From Chitinophaga lutea (GTDB lineage Bacteria; Bacteroidota; Bacteroidia; Chitinophagales; Chitinophagaceae), in assembly GCF_003813775.1 (NCBI RefSeq), contig NZ_RPDH01000003.1:682001-746000 (forward strand): a stretch of DNA of 64,000 nucleotides, given 5' to 3'. Each line of letters opens with the position of its first letter. Position 1 is the first letter of the stretch. The position numbers were made by a program, and so were the translations under genes. This document shows, one piece after another, positions 1-10,277 of the stretch. Under the pieces are notes generated by a model. That model had not been told where the DNA came from. It was given only the letters and a program-made list of their open reading frames with translations, and ran no database searches.

Positions 1-492
1 ATGGGCGTGGTGATACTGAGCGGCAGCTTTAACCTCCGCGAGGTGGTGGAAGCGCAGCGGGGCATGTGGTTCATCGTTCCACAGTTTTTGGGGTTCGTGA
101 TATTTCTCATTGCGGGCATTGCGGAAACGCACCGCCTGCCCTTCGATATTCCCGAAGCGGAAAGTGAGCTGGTGGCCGGTTTTCATGCCGAATATTCCGG
201 GATGAAATTCGGGATGTTTTTCATCGGCGAGTACCTCGGCGTTACGCTCATTTCGTCGATGCTGGTGACGCTGTATTTCGGCGGCTGGCTGGGCCCCGCG
301 TTTCTGCCGGGCGTGGTATGGTTCGTGCTGAAAACCTTCGTGTTCATCGCGCTGTTCATCCTGCTGCGCGCCTCCATGCCGAGGCCGCGCTACGACCAGC
401 TGATGGAATACGGATGGAAAGTATTGTTCCCGCTGTCGCTCCTGAACCTGCTGGTCACGGCGGCGATCGTACTGAGTATGAAATCTGCATAG
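1..492 (+). CDS. nuoH: NADH-quinone oxidoreductase subunit H, C-terminal part (5' end outside window)
   Basis: This is the last 163 residues of the membrane subunit of complex I that lines the quinone site where the peripheral arm meets the membrane arm. The strongly conserved acidic loop is visible around residues 39-57 of this fragment ([19 protein letters not shown]), followed by hydrophobic segments typical of NuoH. The family is usually about 330-350 residues, so roughly half the gene lies upstream; the ATG at base 1 is an internal Met. It is followed 34 bp later by nuoI, as expected in a nuo operon. Confidence 0.95.
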   Translation: MGVVILSGSFNLREVVEAQRGMWFIVPQFLGFVIFLIAGIAETHRLPFDIPEAESELVAGFHAEYSGMKFGMFFIGEYLGVTLISSMLVTLYFGGWLGPAFLPGVVWFVLKTFVFIALFILLRASMPRPRYDQLMEYGWKVLFPLSLLNLLVTAAIVLSMKSA

Positions 493-526
493 GCAGCTGT
501 TATAAAGTCATAGAAAAACACGCATT

Positions 527-1042
527 ATGTTCAGTTTAATCAGAAGCATGTGGCTGGTATTCCTTCACGCTTTTCACAAAAGGGAAACCTTCCAGTACCC
601 GGAAGAAAAAGCGCCATTGCCGGCCCGCTGGCGCGGCCGCATCGTGCTTACCCGCGACCCTGATGGCGGGGAGCGCTGCGTGGGATGCTACCTCTGCGCG
701 GCGGCCTGCCCGGTAGACTGCATCTCGCTGCAGGCAGCCGAAGCGCCGGACGGAAGAAGGTACCCCAGCTTTTTCCGCATCAATTTTTCCCGCTGCATAT
801 TCTGCGGTTTTTGTGAAGAAGCCTGTCCTACTTACGCCATCCAGCTCATACCCGATTTCGAAATGGCCGAATACGACCGCCAGAACCTCGTGTATGAGAA
901 GGAAGCGCTGCTGATCAACAGCGAGGGGAAATACCCCGGTTATAATTATTACAAGGTGGCCGGTATGTCTATCGCCGGGAAAGACAAGGGCGACGCGCAG
1001 AAAGAAGAACCGCCGGTAGACATCAAAAGCCTCCTGCCTTAA
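527..1042 (+). CDS. nuoI: NADH-quinone oxidoreductase subunit I (two 4Fe-4S clusters)
   Basis: This 171-residue ferredoxin-like subunit carries electrons through two 4Fe-4S clusters (N6a/N6b) towards quinone in complex I. Both binding motifs are complete: C51-x2-C54-x2-C57-x3-C61-P and C90-x2-C93-x2-C96-x3-C100-P. The N-terminal hydrophobic stretch fits its position at the membrane junction. It sits between nuoH and nuoJ, with an 11-bp gap before nuoJ, so it is translated from the same mRNA. Length and motifs match the family. Confidence 0.97.
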   Translation: MFSLIRSMWLVFLHAFHKRETFQYPEEKAPLPARWRGRIVLTRDPDGGERCVGCYLCAAACPVDCISLQAAEAPDGRRYPSFFRINFSRCIFCGFCEEACPTYAIQLIPDFEMAEYDRQNLVYEKEALLINSEGKYPGYNYYKVAGMSIAGKDKGDAQKEEPPVDIKSLLP

Positions 1043-1053
1043 AACGCCGCATT

Positions 1054-1584
1054 ATGGGACCTGCATTCTATATCGCCGCCGGTGTGGCCATATTTTCCAC
1101 CATCATGGTGATCACGCGCTACAATATCATGCACGCGCTGCTGTACCTCATCGTATCGCTGCTGAGCGTGGCTGTGATATTTTTCCTGTACGGCGCGCCG
1201 TTCATGGCCGCGCTGGAAGTGATCATCTATGCCGGCGCTATCATGGTGCTGATGATATTTTTTGTGATGATGCTCAATCTCGGCCCGCAGACCGCGGGAG
1301 ACGAGCGGCACTGGCTGAGCCCGCGCATATGGATCGGCCCGGCCGTGCTTTGCGCGGTGCTGCTCATAGAGCTGGGTTACCTCATCCTGCAGCCGCCGGT
1401 ATTGCCGGCGGGTGAGATCGTGATGGTGGACCCGAAAGCCGTGGGGAAAAGCCTGTTCGGGCCCTATGTGCTGGCCGTTGAACTGGCCGGCATGCTGCTG
1501 ATGGCGGGCATCGTAGGTGCTTATCACCTCGGCCGGCAGAAGAAAAAAATCACCCATCGATTCCTTGAAAGAACCGCACAATGA
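1054..1584 (+). CDS. nuoJ: NADH-quinone oxidoreductase subunit J
   Basis: This 176-residue membrane subunit of complex I has about five transmembrane helices. The conserved segment around residues 50-75 ([19 protein letters not shown]), which contains the pi-bulge helix of NuoJ, is clear. The C-terminal tail is basic and short. Its stop codon overlaps the nuoK start (ATGA at 1581-1584), indicating translational coupling. Operon order and length both support the call. Confidence 0.95.
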   Translation: MGPAFYIAAGVAIFSTIMVITRYNIMHALLYLIVSLLSVAVIFFLYGAPFMAALEVIIYAGAIMVLMIFFVMMLNLGPQTAGDERHWLSPRIWIGPAVLCAVLLIELGYLILQPPVLPAGEIVMVDPKAVGKSLFGPYVLAVELAGMLLMAGIVGAYHLGRQKKKITHRFLERTAQ

Positions 1585-1886
1585 TAATATCCACTACAGC
1601 AGGCCTGGTGCTTGCAGGCATATTGTTCGTATTGGGACTGGTGAGCATGCTCATCCGGCGCAACATCATTTTTATGCTGGTGTCTGTCGAAATCATGCTC
1701 AATGCGGCGGGCCTGGCATTCATCGTGGCCGCCTCACGCTGGGGGCAGCCGGAAGGGCAGGTGATGTTCATGTTTATCCTCGCCATGGCGGCGGCGGAAG
1801 TGTCGGTGGGCCTGGCATTGATATTACAGCTCTATCATCAGCTCAAAACGCTCGACAGTGACGAAGCCAGTAAAATGAACGGATAA
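1581..1886 (+). CDS. nuoK: NADH-quinone oxidoreductase subunit K
   Basis: This protein of 101 residues is the usual size for the three-helix, MrpC-like subunit of complex I. The conserved [13 protein letters not shown] region holds the glutamate needed for proton transfer, and a second conserved glutamate lies in the third helix ([12 protein letters not shown]). Its start overlaps the nuoJ stop by 4 bp, and nuoL follows 15 bp after its stop. Confidence 0.97.
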   Translation: MIISTTAGLVLAGILFVLGLVSMLIRRNIIFMLVSVEIMLNAAGLAFIVAASRWGQPEGQVMFMFILAMAAAEVSVGLALILQLYHQLKTLDSDEASKMNG

Positions 1887-1901
1887 CTTAAATGTAATGT
1901 T

Positions 1902-3764
1902 ATGAACTGGATTTACCTGGTACCGGCCATGCCCTTTCTGGGCGCCCTGTTACTGGTGCTGCTTTCCAGGAAGATCGGGAAGGCAGGCGTAGCCGCCATC
2001 GGTTGCGGCAGCATCGGCATCGCTGCGCTGGTCACCATCCTGGCCGGTATTGAGTTTATCGGCAGCGGCACGCAGCAGTTCAACCTGCCCCTGTGGAACT
2101 GGCTGACCGTGGGCACCTTCCAGATCGGCATCACCCTGCACCTCGATGCGTTGTCGCTGGCGTTCATTTTTGTCATCACATTCGTCGGTTTCCTCATCCA
2201 TATTTATTCCACCGGCTATATGGCGGACGACCCGGACTTCGCCCGTTTCTTCGCCTGTATGAACCTCTTCGTGGGCGCGATGCTGATGCTCGTGCTGGCC
2301 GATAACCTGCTGCTGCTGTACTTCGGCTGGGAAGGCGTGGGCCTGTGCAGTTACCTGCTCATCGGTTTCTGGTATAAAGACCCCGCCAACGGCGCGGCCG
2401 CACGGAAGGCGTTTATCGTTACCCGTGTGGGCGACACCGCCATGGCCATCGCGTTATTCCTGCTGGTGCAGCACACCGGCAGCCTCCAGCTCACCGACAT
2501 ATTGTCCAAAGCGCCCTCGCTCTGGAGCACCGGCGATGCCACGGTAGTGACCATCGCCTTTTTACTGCTCGGCGGCGCCGTGGGCAAAAGCGCGCAACTG
2601 CCGCTGCAAACCTGGCTGCCCGACGCCATGGCCGGTCCTACGCCGGTGAGCGCGCTCATCCATGCCGCTACCATGGTAACGGCGGGTGTATACCTCATTG
2701 CCCGCACGAATATCCTGTTTACGCTCTCGCCCGCGGCGCAGGCCACCGTAGCCATCGTGGGTGGTGTGACGCTGATACTGGCGGGCGTCAGCGCGTTTGT
2801 GCAGACCGATATCAAAAGAGTGCTGGCGTATTCCACCATCAGCCAGATCGGGTATATGTTCCTCGCATTGGGCGTGGGCGCGTGGTCGGCCGCCATCTTC
2901 CATTTCATCACCCACGCGTTTTTCAAAGCCCTGTTATTCCTCGGAGCAGGCGCCATCATCGTGGCGCTGCATCATGAGCAGGACATGTTTAAAATGGGCG
3001 GCCTGCGGAAAAGCCTGCCCGGCGTGTTCTGGGTGTTCCTCATCGGCTCCGCTTCCCTGGCCGCCGTTCCTTTCGTAACGGCGGGCTTTTACAGCAAAGA
3101 CCAGATCGTATGGCTGGCCGGTACTGCCGCACAGGGAAATGCCGGGTACTGGATAGTATCGGTGGTGGGGGCTTTCATCACGGCCATGTATACGGCGCGC
3201 ATGGTATTGCTGGTATTCTTCGGCAAAGAAAAAACGCATGTGCACCATCATCCAGGATGGAATATGATGGTGCCGTTATACATCCTCGCCGCTTTGTCTA
3301 CGCTGGCCGGTTTTATCGAACTGCCGCATACACTGGGGCATGTGACCCTGCTCAGCGATTTCCTTTCGCCCGTGCTGCCCGCCGTAGTCACGGAGCACGG
3401 CAGCGTGGCGATGGAATGGGGCTCGCAGGCCGTTGCGGCTTTGCTGTCGTTCACCGGCATTTACATCGTATGGCGCACGCTGACCGTTCCTTTCCCGAAA
3501 GAAGTCAAAACATTCCTGAAAAACGGCTGGGGCTTCGACGTGGCGTACGACGTACTGTTTGTGCAGCCGTTCGTACAGCTGGCGCGCCTCAACCGCAAAG
3601 ACGCGATCGATAAACTGTACACGGGCCTGGCGGCGGCAATGCGGTATTTCCACCGCATGATGTCCGCCACACAGAGCGGCATTCTGCGCTGGTATATCAT
3701 GGGCATTGTGATGGGCGCGGTCCTGATCCTTTCCGTGATCATCTGGCGGCAATACACTGTTTAA
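1902..3764 (+). CDS. nuoL: NADH-quinone oxidoreductase subunit L (distal antiporter-like proton pump)
   Basis: This 620-residue antiporter-like subunit is one of three that pump protons in the membrane arm. The key residues are visible: E144 in FGWEGVG and K229 in VGKSAQLPLQTWLPDAM, with the conserved GPTPVSALIHAATMVTAGVY stretch next to it. The last ~100 residues form the extended region containing the long lateral helix seen in NuoL. Length and order after nuoK are standard. The ATG at 1902 sits 15 bp downstream of the nuoK stop. Confidence 0.97.
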   Translation: MNWIYLVPAMPFLGALLLVLLSRKIGKAGVAAIGCGSIGIAALVTILAGIEFIGSGTQQFNLPLWNWLTVGTFQIGITLHLDALSLAFIFVITFVGFLIHIYSTGYMADDPDFARFFACMNLFVGAMLMLVLADNLLLLYFGWEGVGLCSYLLIGFWYKDPANGAAARKAFIVTRVGDTAMAIALFLLVQHTGSLQLTDILSKAPSLWSTGDATVVTIAFLLLGGAVGKSAQLPLQTWLPDAMAGPTPVSALIHAATMVTAGVYLIARTNILFTLSPAAQATVAIVGGVTLILAGVSAFVQTDIKRVLAYSTISQIGYMFLALGVGAWSAAIFHFITHAFFKALLFLGAGAIIVALHHEQDMFKMGGLRKSLPGVFWVFLIGSASLAAVPFVTAGFYSKDQIVWLAGTAAQGNAGYWIVSVVGAFITAMYTARMVLLVFFGKEKTHVHHHPGWNMMVPLYILAALSTLAGFIELPHTLGHVTLLSDFLSPVLPAVVTEHGSVAMEWGSQAVAALLSFTGIYIVWRTLTVPFPKEVKTFLKNGWGFDVAYDVLFVQPFVQLARLNRKDAIDKLYTGLAAAMRYFHRMMSATQSGILRWYIMGIVMGAVLILSVIIWRQYTV

Positions 3765-3781
3765 TTTTAAACCGTTTACGC

Positions 3782-5251
3782 ATGATCCTCTTTCTCTTCA
3801 TTCTCATTCCGGTTGTTGGCGCATTCGCAGCCTGGCTGTCAGCGGCCGCCCATAAAATGCTGCCGCGGTGGATCGCGTTGATGGTGATGGTGTTCGACCT
3901 GGCACTGGCAGCGGGGTACTGGTTACAGACGGCTGGCAGCGACGGCTGGTACGTCACCTTTGTACAGCCCTGGATGCCGCGCTTCGGCATCAGCTTCTCT
4001 CTGGCCATGGACGGGCTCAGCCTGCTGATGGTGGTGCTCACGTTTTTCCTTGGTGTATTGTCCGTGCTGGTGTCGTGGAACGAAATCAAAGAACGTGCGG
4101 GTTTCTTCTATTTCAACCTGTTGTTTGTGCTGGCAGGCATTACCGGTGTGTTCCTGACGATGGACCTCTTCCTGTTTTATTTCTTCTGGGAAGTGATGCT
4201 GATACCCATGTATTTCCTCATCGGCATCTGGGGCCACAGCAACCGGCTGTATGCCGCGCTGAAGTTTTTCATATTCACACAGGCCGGCGGCCTGCTGATG
4301 CTGCTCGCCATATTGGGATTATATTTCGTGCATGGCCAGAACACCGGCACGTTCACGTTCAGTTATTTCGAATTGCTCAACACCCCGATGTCGCAGGAAA
4401 TGGGGCGCTGGCTGATGTTGGGTTTCCTCATCGCCTTCATCGTAAAACTGCCGGCTTTCCCGTTCCATACCTGGCTGCCGGATGCGCATACCGAAGCGCC
4501 TACCGCAGGTTCGGTGGTGCTGGCGGGCCTGCTCCTGAAAACGGGTGCTTACGGTATTCTCCGCTTTGTATTGCCCCTCTTCCCCGAAGCCTCGCAGTTT
4601 TTTGCACCATGGATCATGCTGCTGGGCGCCATCGGCATTTTGTACGGCGGCAAACTCGCCTATGCGCAAACGGACTTTAAACGCCTCGTGGCCTATACCA
4701 GTGTAAGCCACATGGGTTTTGTGCTGGTGGGCGCTTTTGCTTTCAATGAACTGGCCTACCAGGGCGTGGTGATGCAGATGATCACCCACGGCATCAGCAC
4801 GGGCGCTTTGTTCATGATCGCCGGTTCGCTGTACGACCGCCTGCATACCCGCGAGCTCGAAAAAATGGGCGGCCTCTGGCCGGCCCTGCCGGGCATGGGC
4901 GTGGTGGCGATGATATTCGTCATGGCTTCGCTGGGCCTGCCGGGCCTCGGTAATTTTATCGCCGAGTTCCTGATACTGGCCGGCAGCTGGCAGTCGCACC
5001 CCTGGATCACCATCGCCGCCACCATCGGGCTGGTAGTGGCTACCGTATATTCCCTGCGCATCATGCAGAAAGTGTTTTTCGGCGTGTCGTTGCGCGAATA
5101 CCGGCTGCCCGATCTGAGTTTCCGGGAAGTGATCATGTTCGTACCGCTGGTGATCGTGATCATCTGGCTGGGCGTGTATCCGCAGCCCGTGATCAACACC
5201 GCCAAACCTGCCGCCGTGCCGGCGGTAGCCGTTCATCATCCGTTAAAATAA
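3782..5251 (+). CDS. nuoM: NADH-quinone oxidoreductase subunit M (antiporter-like proton pump)
   Basis: This second antiporter-like subunit has 489 residues. The conserved glutamate (E137, FFWEVMLIPMYFLIG) and lysine (K222, VKLPAFPFHTWLPDAHTEAP) of the proton channel are present. About 14 hydrophobic segments can be read. It lies 17 bp after nuoL and only 6 bp before nuoN, in the normal operon order. Confidence 0.97.
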   Translation: MILFLFILIPVVGAFAAWLSAAAHKMLPRWIALMVMVFDLALAAGYWLQTAGSDGWYVTFVQPWMPRFGISFSLAMDGLSLLMVVLTFFLGVLSVLVSWNEIKERAGFFYFNLLFVLAGITGVFLTMDLFLFYFFWEVMLIPMYFLIGIWGHSNRLYAALKFFIFTQAGGLLMLLAILGLYFVHGQNTGTFTFSYFELLNTPMSQEMGRWLMLGFLIAFIVKLPAFPFHTWLPDAHTEAPTAGSVVLAGLLLKTGAYGILRFVLPLFPEASQFFAPWIMLLGAIGILYGGKLAYAQTDFKRLVAYTSVSHMGFVLVGAFAFNELAYQGVVMQMITHGISTGALFMIAGSLYDRLHTRELEKMGGLWPALPGMGVVAMIFVMASLGLPGLGNFIAEFLILAGSWQSHPWITIAATIGLVVATVYSLRIMQKVFFGVSLREYRLPDLSFREVIMFVPLVIVIIWLGVYPQPVINTAKPAAVPAVAVHHPLK

Positions 5252-5257
5252 CAAGCT

Positions 5258-6685
5258 ATGTCTGCCACCGACTTTTTAAGCATACTACCGTTACTGATCA
5301 TCAGCGCATCCGCTGTTATCGCCATGTTGCTGGTGGCCATCAAAAGAAACCACCGGGTGATGCACGCCTTTACCGTGCTGGCTTTTATACTGGCGTTCGG
5401 CGCGCTGTTCCTCCATCCCGGGCAACTGCCGTATGTGATAGCGCCGCTTTTCGTGGTGGACGCGTTCGCCCTGTTCAATACGGGACTGATACTGGTAGCC
5501 GGTTTGAGCGTACTGTTTTTATCCTATAGTTATTTCGAGCAGCGCGAAGAGCGCAAGGAAGAATATTACATCCTCCTGTTGCTGGCGACGGTAGGGGGGA
5601 TCGTGCTGGTGGTGAGCCAGCATTTTATTTCGCTGTTCCTCGGTCTGGAAACGATGAGCATCAGCCTGTACGGGCTGATTGCCTACCTGCGGGCCCGCGA
5701 GCGGTCCGATGAGGCCGGTATCAAATACCTGCTGCTGGCCGCGCTCTCTTCTGCCTTCCTGTTATTCGGCATGGCGCTCGTGTATGCGGAAAGCGGGCGG
5801 ATGGATTTCACCGGCATCGGCCGGTACCTGGCCACGGCAGGCAGTGTGCCGGTGGGTGTGGTGGCCGGTTTCGGGCTCATGCTGATCGGTGTCGGATTTA
5901 AACTTGGCATCGTTCCCTTTCATATGTGGACGCCGGACATTTACGAAGGCGCTCCGCTGCCGGTGGCCGCTTATATCGCCACCGTGTCCAAAGGCAGCAT
6001 GCTGGTGCTGCTCATGCGTTTTTACCGCGATATAGACGGGTACGAATACACGATACTCTGGTGGGTAATTGCCATCATCGCCATGGCGAGCATGTTTGCC
6101 GGTAACTGGCTCGCCTTGCTGCAGCAGAATGTAAAGCGCCTGCTGGCCTATTCTTCCATCGCGCATATGGGATACATCCTCATCGCGTTCCTGGCGGGGC
6201 AGGCGGCAGGGCAGGAGGCTGTGATGTTTTACCTCGTGGCGTATGTGATCACCAGCATCGGTGCTTTTGGCGTGCTGGCGCTGCTGTCGGATAAAGTGCG
6301 GGATGCGGAAGACCTGGAAGATTTCCGTGGCCTGTTCTGGCGGCAGCCCTGGCTGGCGGCCATCTTTACGGGCATGATGTTGTCGCTCGCCGGCATCCCC
6401 CTCACCGCCGGCTTCATCGGGAAATTTTACATCGTCGCGGCCGGCGTCGACGCCGGGTTGTGGCTGCTCCTGGTACTGCTCGTCATTAACAGCGTAATTG
6501 GTCTGTTCTATTATATCCGCATTGTGGCGATGATGTTTCAGCCACTCGACGCTCCGCAGCGGAAACCTCTACCTTTCTTCGGGATTTTTGCGTTAACCGG
6601 GCTGATGCTGCTTTTGCTCTGGCTGGGGATTTATCCCTCGTCGCTCATCGCGGTTATCCGGGATATGGTGCTGACGATGGGATAA
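5258..6685 (+). CDS. nuoN: NADH-quinone oxidoreductase subunit N (antiporter-like proton pump, last gene of the operon)
   Basis: This is the third antiporter-like subunit, 475 residues. The functional glutamate E131 (LGLETMSISLYGL) and lysine K215 (GFKLGIVPFHMWTPDIYEGAP) are both seen. It ends the nuo operon. The next 129 bp before the tricorn-like protease contain no obvious terminator hairpin, so some read-through is possible. Confidence 0.96.
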   Translation: MSATDFLSILPLLIISASAVIAMLLVAIKRNHRVMHAFTVLAFILAFGALFLHPGQLPYVIAPLFVVDAFALFNTGLILVAGLSVLFLSYSYFEQREERKEEYYILLLLATVGGIVLVVSQHFISLFLGLETMSISLYGLIAYLRARERSDEAGIKYLLLAALSSAFLLFGMALVYAESGRMDFTGIGRYLATAGSVPVGVVAGFGLMLIGVGFKLGIVPFHMWTPDIYEGAPLPVAAYIATVSKGSMLVLLMRFYRDIDGYEYTILWWVIAIIAMASMFAGNWLALLQQNVKRLLAYSSIAHMGYILIAFLAGQAAGQEAVMFYLVAYVITSIGAFGVLALLSDKVRDAEDLEDFRGLFWRQPWLAAIFTGMMLSLAGIPLTAGFIGKFYIVAAGVDAGLWLLLVLLVINSVIGLFYYIRIVAMMFQPLDAPQRKPLPFFGIFALTGLMLLLLWLGIYPSSLIAVIRDMVLTMG

Positions 6686-6814
6686 GCCGTAGATGCATAT
6701 GGATTTATTTTTAACTGATCAGGCCGCTTATACAGATTTCCGGCCCGGATTCCCCCGTTTTGCCCTATTTTGCAACATTGCCACTTTTGGTTGCACAAAA
6801 CCCAATAACCGCTT

Positions 6815-9800
6815 ATGATGCATCAATTATTAGGCCTTACCGCAGGCGCCTGCATGGCCCTCGGTCCTATATCCGTACAGGCCCAACCCGAAACTAAATT
6901 GCTGAGGAACCCGGCCGTGAGCGAAAAGCACATCGCTTTTATGTACGCCGGCGACATCTGGCTGGCGAACCGCGACGGCTCGCAGCCGCTGCGCCTCACC
7001 GTTCACCCGGGCGTCGAACAGGACCCGTATTTTTCGCCCGATGGGAAATGGATTGCTTTTACGGGCAACTACGACGGTAACACCGACGTTTATATGATCT
7101 CCGTGGAAGGCGGCGACCCGCAGCGCCTCACCTGGCACCCGTCCCGCGATGTGCTGAGAGGCTGGGTAGACAACGATCATATCCTCTTCGCCTCCGGCGC
7201 ACTATCGCCCACCGGCCGCACCCTGCAGCTGTTCAGTGTCAGCACCAAAGGCGAATTGCCGGTGGTGCATGCGAAAATACCGGAAGCTACACAGGGCGCC
7301 GTTTCACCCGACGGAAAATACACCGCTTACATCAAGAACCCAGACCCCACGGAAGGAGCCACGGTGTACCGTCCCTTCAAACGCTACCGCGGCGGGTACA
7401 TGCCCAAAATATGGATATTCAATAACAGCACCCACCAGATCGAAGAAATCCCCGCGGCCAACTCGAACAACATAAGACCGGTATGGATAGGGAAAAGCGT
7501 GTATTTCCTGAGCGACCGCAATCATACCATGAACATCTTCCGGTATGATACGGATAGCAAACAGGTAACGCAGGTCACGAAATATAAAACCGACGACGTG
7601 AAGACGCTTACCGGCGACGGTAAAACGCTGGCGTTCGAACAGGCGGCCACCATCCACCTGCTGAACCCGGCCACGGCCGCGGTAACGGACTTGCAGGTGA
7701 GCATCCGCGCGGACATTCCTTCCAAACGCCCGCGGTACGAAAAGATCCAGAATTTCGAGCGCGTCAACCTGTCGCCTACCGGCGTAAGGCTGCTGGTGCA
7801 GGGCAGGGGGGAAATCTTCTCCATCCCGAAAGAAAAAGGCGATGTGCGGAATATCTCCAGCTCGCCGGGCACACACGAAAGGGAACCGGGATGGTCGCCC
7901 GACGGGAAATGGATCTCTTACCTGTCCGATAAAGATGGTAACTATAAACTGATCCTCCGCGATCAGAAAGCGGAAAAGGAGCCCATCGAAATCGAACTGG
8001 GTAAAACGGTGTATTACTTCGGCCTCACCTGGTCGCCGGACAGCAAAAAGATCGCTTTCAGCGATGCGCATTTCAACCTGTATTACGTCGACGTACAAAC
8101 GAAGAAAGTCGTGCACGTCGACACCAACAGCAACGGGTCGATTCCTTCCGGCAACACCAACGTGTTCGCACCGGTATGGTCGCCGGATTCCAAATGGATA
8201 TCCTACATCAAACTCCAGGAGAACAGCTTCGACGCCGTGTATCTCTATAGCCTGGAAAGCGGCAAAAGCACGGCCGTGACGGACGGGATGGGCGATGCCG
8301 GCAATCCCACTTTCAGCGCGGACGGCAAATACCTCTTCTTCGCAGGCAGCACCAACAGCGGCATGGCGCTCAGCGGCCTGCACATGCAGACCTACGGGAA
8401 GCAGATGGCGTTCAACATCTACGCCGTGATGCTGGATAAAAACACCCCCACGATCTTCACACCGGAAAGCGATGAAGAAACGGTGAAAGGCGCGGAACCG
8501 GAAAAGAAAAAAGACACCAGCAAGCCGGCTGCGGCCCCTGCCACCGCACGGATCGACGTAGACGGCATCCAGCAGCGCATCATCGCCCTGCCGTTGCCCG
8601 CGGGTAACTACCGCGCGCTGAACGGCCAGGTGAAAGACAAACTGTTTTACATGATGGACGGCGAACTAAAGTATTATGACCTGAAAGAACGTAAAAATGA
8701 AACCTTCGCCAAAGCCAACATGTATATCGTAAGCGCGGATGCGAAGAAAATACTGCTCCTGTCGTCCGGCGCCTACAACATTGTGCCCGCAGACCGCAAG
8801 CCGAACCCCGGCGACGGCAAAGTGGACGTATCCAACGTGAGTGTGTACATCGATCCGGTGGCCGAGTGGAACCAGATTTTCGATGAAGTGTACAAGATCG
8901 AAAAGGATTTCTTCTACGTGAAAAACATGCACGGGGTAGACTGGGATGCGAACAAAAAGAAATATGCCGCGTTGCTGCCGCACGTGAGCAATCGTGCCGA
9001 TCTGAACTACCTGCTCAACGAGATGATGAGTGAAATGGTAGTGGGCCACAACTATGTGGGCATGGGCGATATCCCTTCCGGCCCGAACGTGGCCACCGGT
9101 ATGCTGGGTGCCGACTTTGAGATGCACCAGAACCGCTACCGCCTCTCGAAAATCTACAGCACGCTGGCCTGGAACCCGCAGCTGAAAGCGCCGCTGGCCG
9201 TACCCGGACTGAACATCAAAGAAGGTGATTACATCCTGGCTGTGAACGGCCGCCCCCTCACGGCGAAGGAGAATATTCATGCCCTGCTGCAGCATACCGT
9301 AGGCCGCCAGATCGTGCTGAAAGTCAACAGCCAGCCTTCCGAATCGGGCGCCCGCGAAGTAGTGGTGGAGCCGATCGATGGCCCCGCAGAATACGAACTG
9401 CGTAAAACCGACTGGATTGAAGGTAACCGTAAAAAAGTAGACCAGCTCAGCAACGGCAAAATCGCTTACGTGTACATGCTGAATACGGGCATGGAAGGGT
9501 ATACCTCCTTCAACCGCTACTTCTACGCACAAACCGACAAACAGGCCCTGCTGCTCGATGAGCGTTTTAACGGCGGCGGTTCCGTGGCGGATTATGTGAT
9601 CGACATCCTCGACCGTGAAGTGCTCAGCTACTGGGGCGTGCGCAACGGCCGCAGCTTCACTACGCCCGGCAACGGCATCTATGGTCCCAAAGCCATGCTC
9701 ATCAACGAATACGCAGGTTCCGGCGGCGATATGATGCCCTGGATGTTTCAGCAGAAGAAACTGGGCAAGCTGATCGGCAAACGCACCATGGGCATCCTGG

Positions 9801-10060
9801 TGGGCATCAGCGGCTATCCCACGTTGATGGACGGCGGTTATGTGACTTCCCCGAGCTTCGGTATTTACGATACGAAAGGTAACTGGATCATCGAGAATGA
9901 AGGCACGCATGCCGACATAGATGTGGAGCAAACGCCCGCAGACGTCATCGCCGGCCGCGACCCGCAGCTGGAAAGAGGGGTGCAGGTACTGCTGGAAGAA
10001 CTGAAAACGAAAAGTGTGAAACCGGTGCCGAAACCGGCTGATCCCGTAAGAATAAAATAG
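6815..10060 (+). CDS. Tricorn-like S41-family protease with N-terminal beta-propeller and PDZ domain
   Basis: A 1081-residue secreted or periplasmic protein with a signal peptide (about residues 1-23, ending VQAQ). The first ~550 residues hold repeated WD40/TolB-like blades recognisable as W-S-P/D-S/G-K-W/K-I motifs (for example WSPDGKWISY). A low-complexity EPEKKKDTSKPAAAP linker follows, then a tricorn C1 region, a PDZ-like segment (PGLNIKEGDYILAVNGRPL) and an S41 catalytic domain with GSGGD around S969. Tricorn proteases degrade peptides; the substrate here is unknown. A hairpin terminator follows at 10163. The ATG at 6815 is preferred because it begins the signal peptide. Confidence 0.85.
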   Translation: MMHQLLGLTAGACMALGPISVQAQPETKLLRNPAVSEKHIAFMYAGDIWLANRDGSQPLRLTVHPGVEQDPYFSPDGKWIAFTGNYDGNTDVYMISVEGGDPQRLTWHPSRDVLRGWVDNDHILFASGALSPTGRTLQLFSVSTKGELPVVHAKIPEATQGAVSPDGKYTAYIKNPDPTEGATVYRPFKRYRGGYMPKIWIFNNSTHQIEEIPAANSNNIRPVWIGKSVYFLSDRNHTMNIFRYDTDSKQVTQVTKYKTDDVKTLTGDGKTLAFEQAATIHLLNPATAAVTDLQVSIRADIPSKRPRYEKIQNFERVNLSPTGVRLLVQGRGEIFSIPKEKGDVRNISSSPGTHEREPGWSPDGKWISYLSDKDGNYKLILRDQKAEKEPIEIELGKTVYYFGLTWSPDSKKIAFSDAHFNLYYVDVQTKKVVHVDTNSNGSIPSGNTNVFAPVWSPDSKWISYIKLQENSFDAVYLYSLESGKSTAVTDGMGDAGNPTFSADGKYLFFAGSTNSGMALSGLHMQTYGKQMAFNIYAVMLDKNTPTIFTPESDEETVKGAEPEKKKDTSKPAAAPATARIDVDGIQQRIIALPLPAGNYRALNGQVKDKLFYMMDGELKYYDLKERKNETFAKANMYIVSADAKKILLLSSGAYNIVPADRKPNPGDGKVDVSNVSVYIDPVAEWNQIFDEVYKIEKDFFYVKNMHGVDWDANKKKYAALLPHVSNRADLNYLLNEMMSEMVVGHNYVGMGDIPSGPNVATGMLGADFEMHQNRYRLSKIYSTLAWNPQLKAPLAVPGLNIKEGDYILAVNGRPLTAKENIHALLQHTVGRQIVLKVNSQPSESGAREVVVEPIDGPAEYELRKTDWIEGNRKKVDQLSNGKIAYVYMLNTGMEGYTSFNRYFYAQTDKQALLLDERFNGGGSVADYVIDILDREVLSYWGVRNGRSFTTPGNGIYGPKAMLINEYAGSGGDMMPWMFQQKKLGKLIGKRTMGILVGISGYPTLMDGGYVTSPSFGIYDTKGNWIIENEGTHADIDVEQTPADVIAGRDPQLERGVQVLLEELKTKSVKPVPKPADPVRIK

Positions 10061-10162
10061 ACGGTGCTTTCTCCCGCTGTATTATGCAACGGTACAAGCG
10101 GCCGTAGAAAACATTGCATTCCGCTGCATATGGGTGAATATATCCGGCGGTCGGAAATCAAT

Positions 10163-10197
10163 AAAAAAGGGCGCCCTGATGACCAGGACGCCCTTTT
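10163..10197. terminator. Bidirectional intrinsic terminator between the tricorn-like gene and the SusD/SusC pair
   Basis: A GC-rich hairpin (GGGCGCCCTG ... CAGGACGCCC) is flanked by an A-run on the left and TTTT on the right. It can therefore end transcription of both the plus-strand protease gene and the converging minus-strand susD. Confidence 0.7.
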
Positions 10198-10219
10198 ACG
10201 TTTGTATCGAATCGTTGTG

Positions 10220-10270
10220 TTATAATTCATTGCTCCAGTTCGGGTCCGGTAGCCTTTCCCGGATGGAAAT
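10220..10270 (-). pseudogene. Vestige of a duplicated SusD C-terminus
   Basis: Read on the minus strand, this segment encodes ISIRERLPDPNWSNEL followed by a stop. The real SusD C-terminus just upstream (10278 onwards) reads IPIQERLLNPN...NPNWNDGL followed by a stop. The nucleotide sequences also align across the surrounding bases (GGATGGAAATCGTTGT versus the equivalent inside susD). It looks like a short tandem duplication of the gene's 3' end, shortened by several codons, left between the susD stop and the terminator. Confidence 0.6.
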
Positions 10271-10277
10271 CGTTGTA

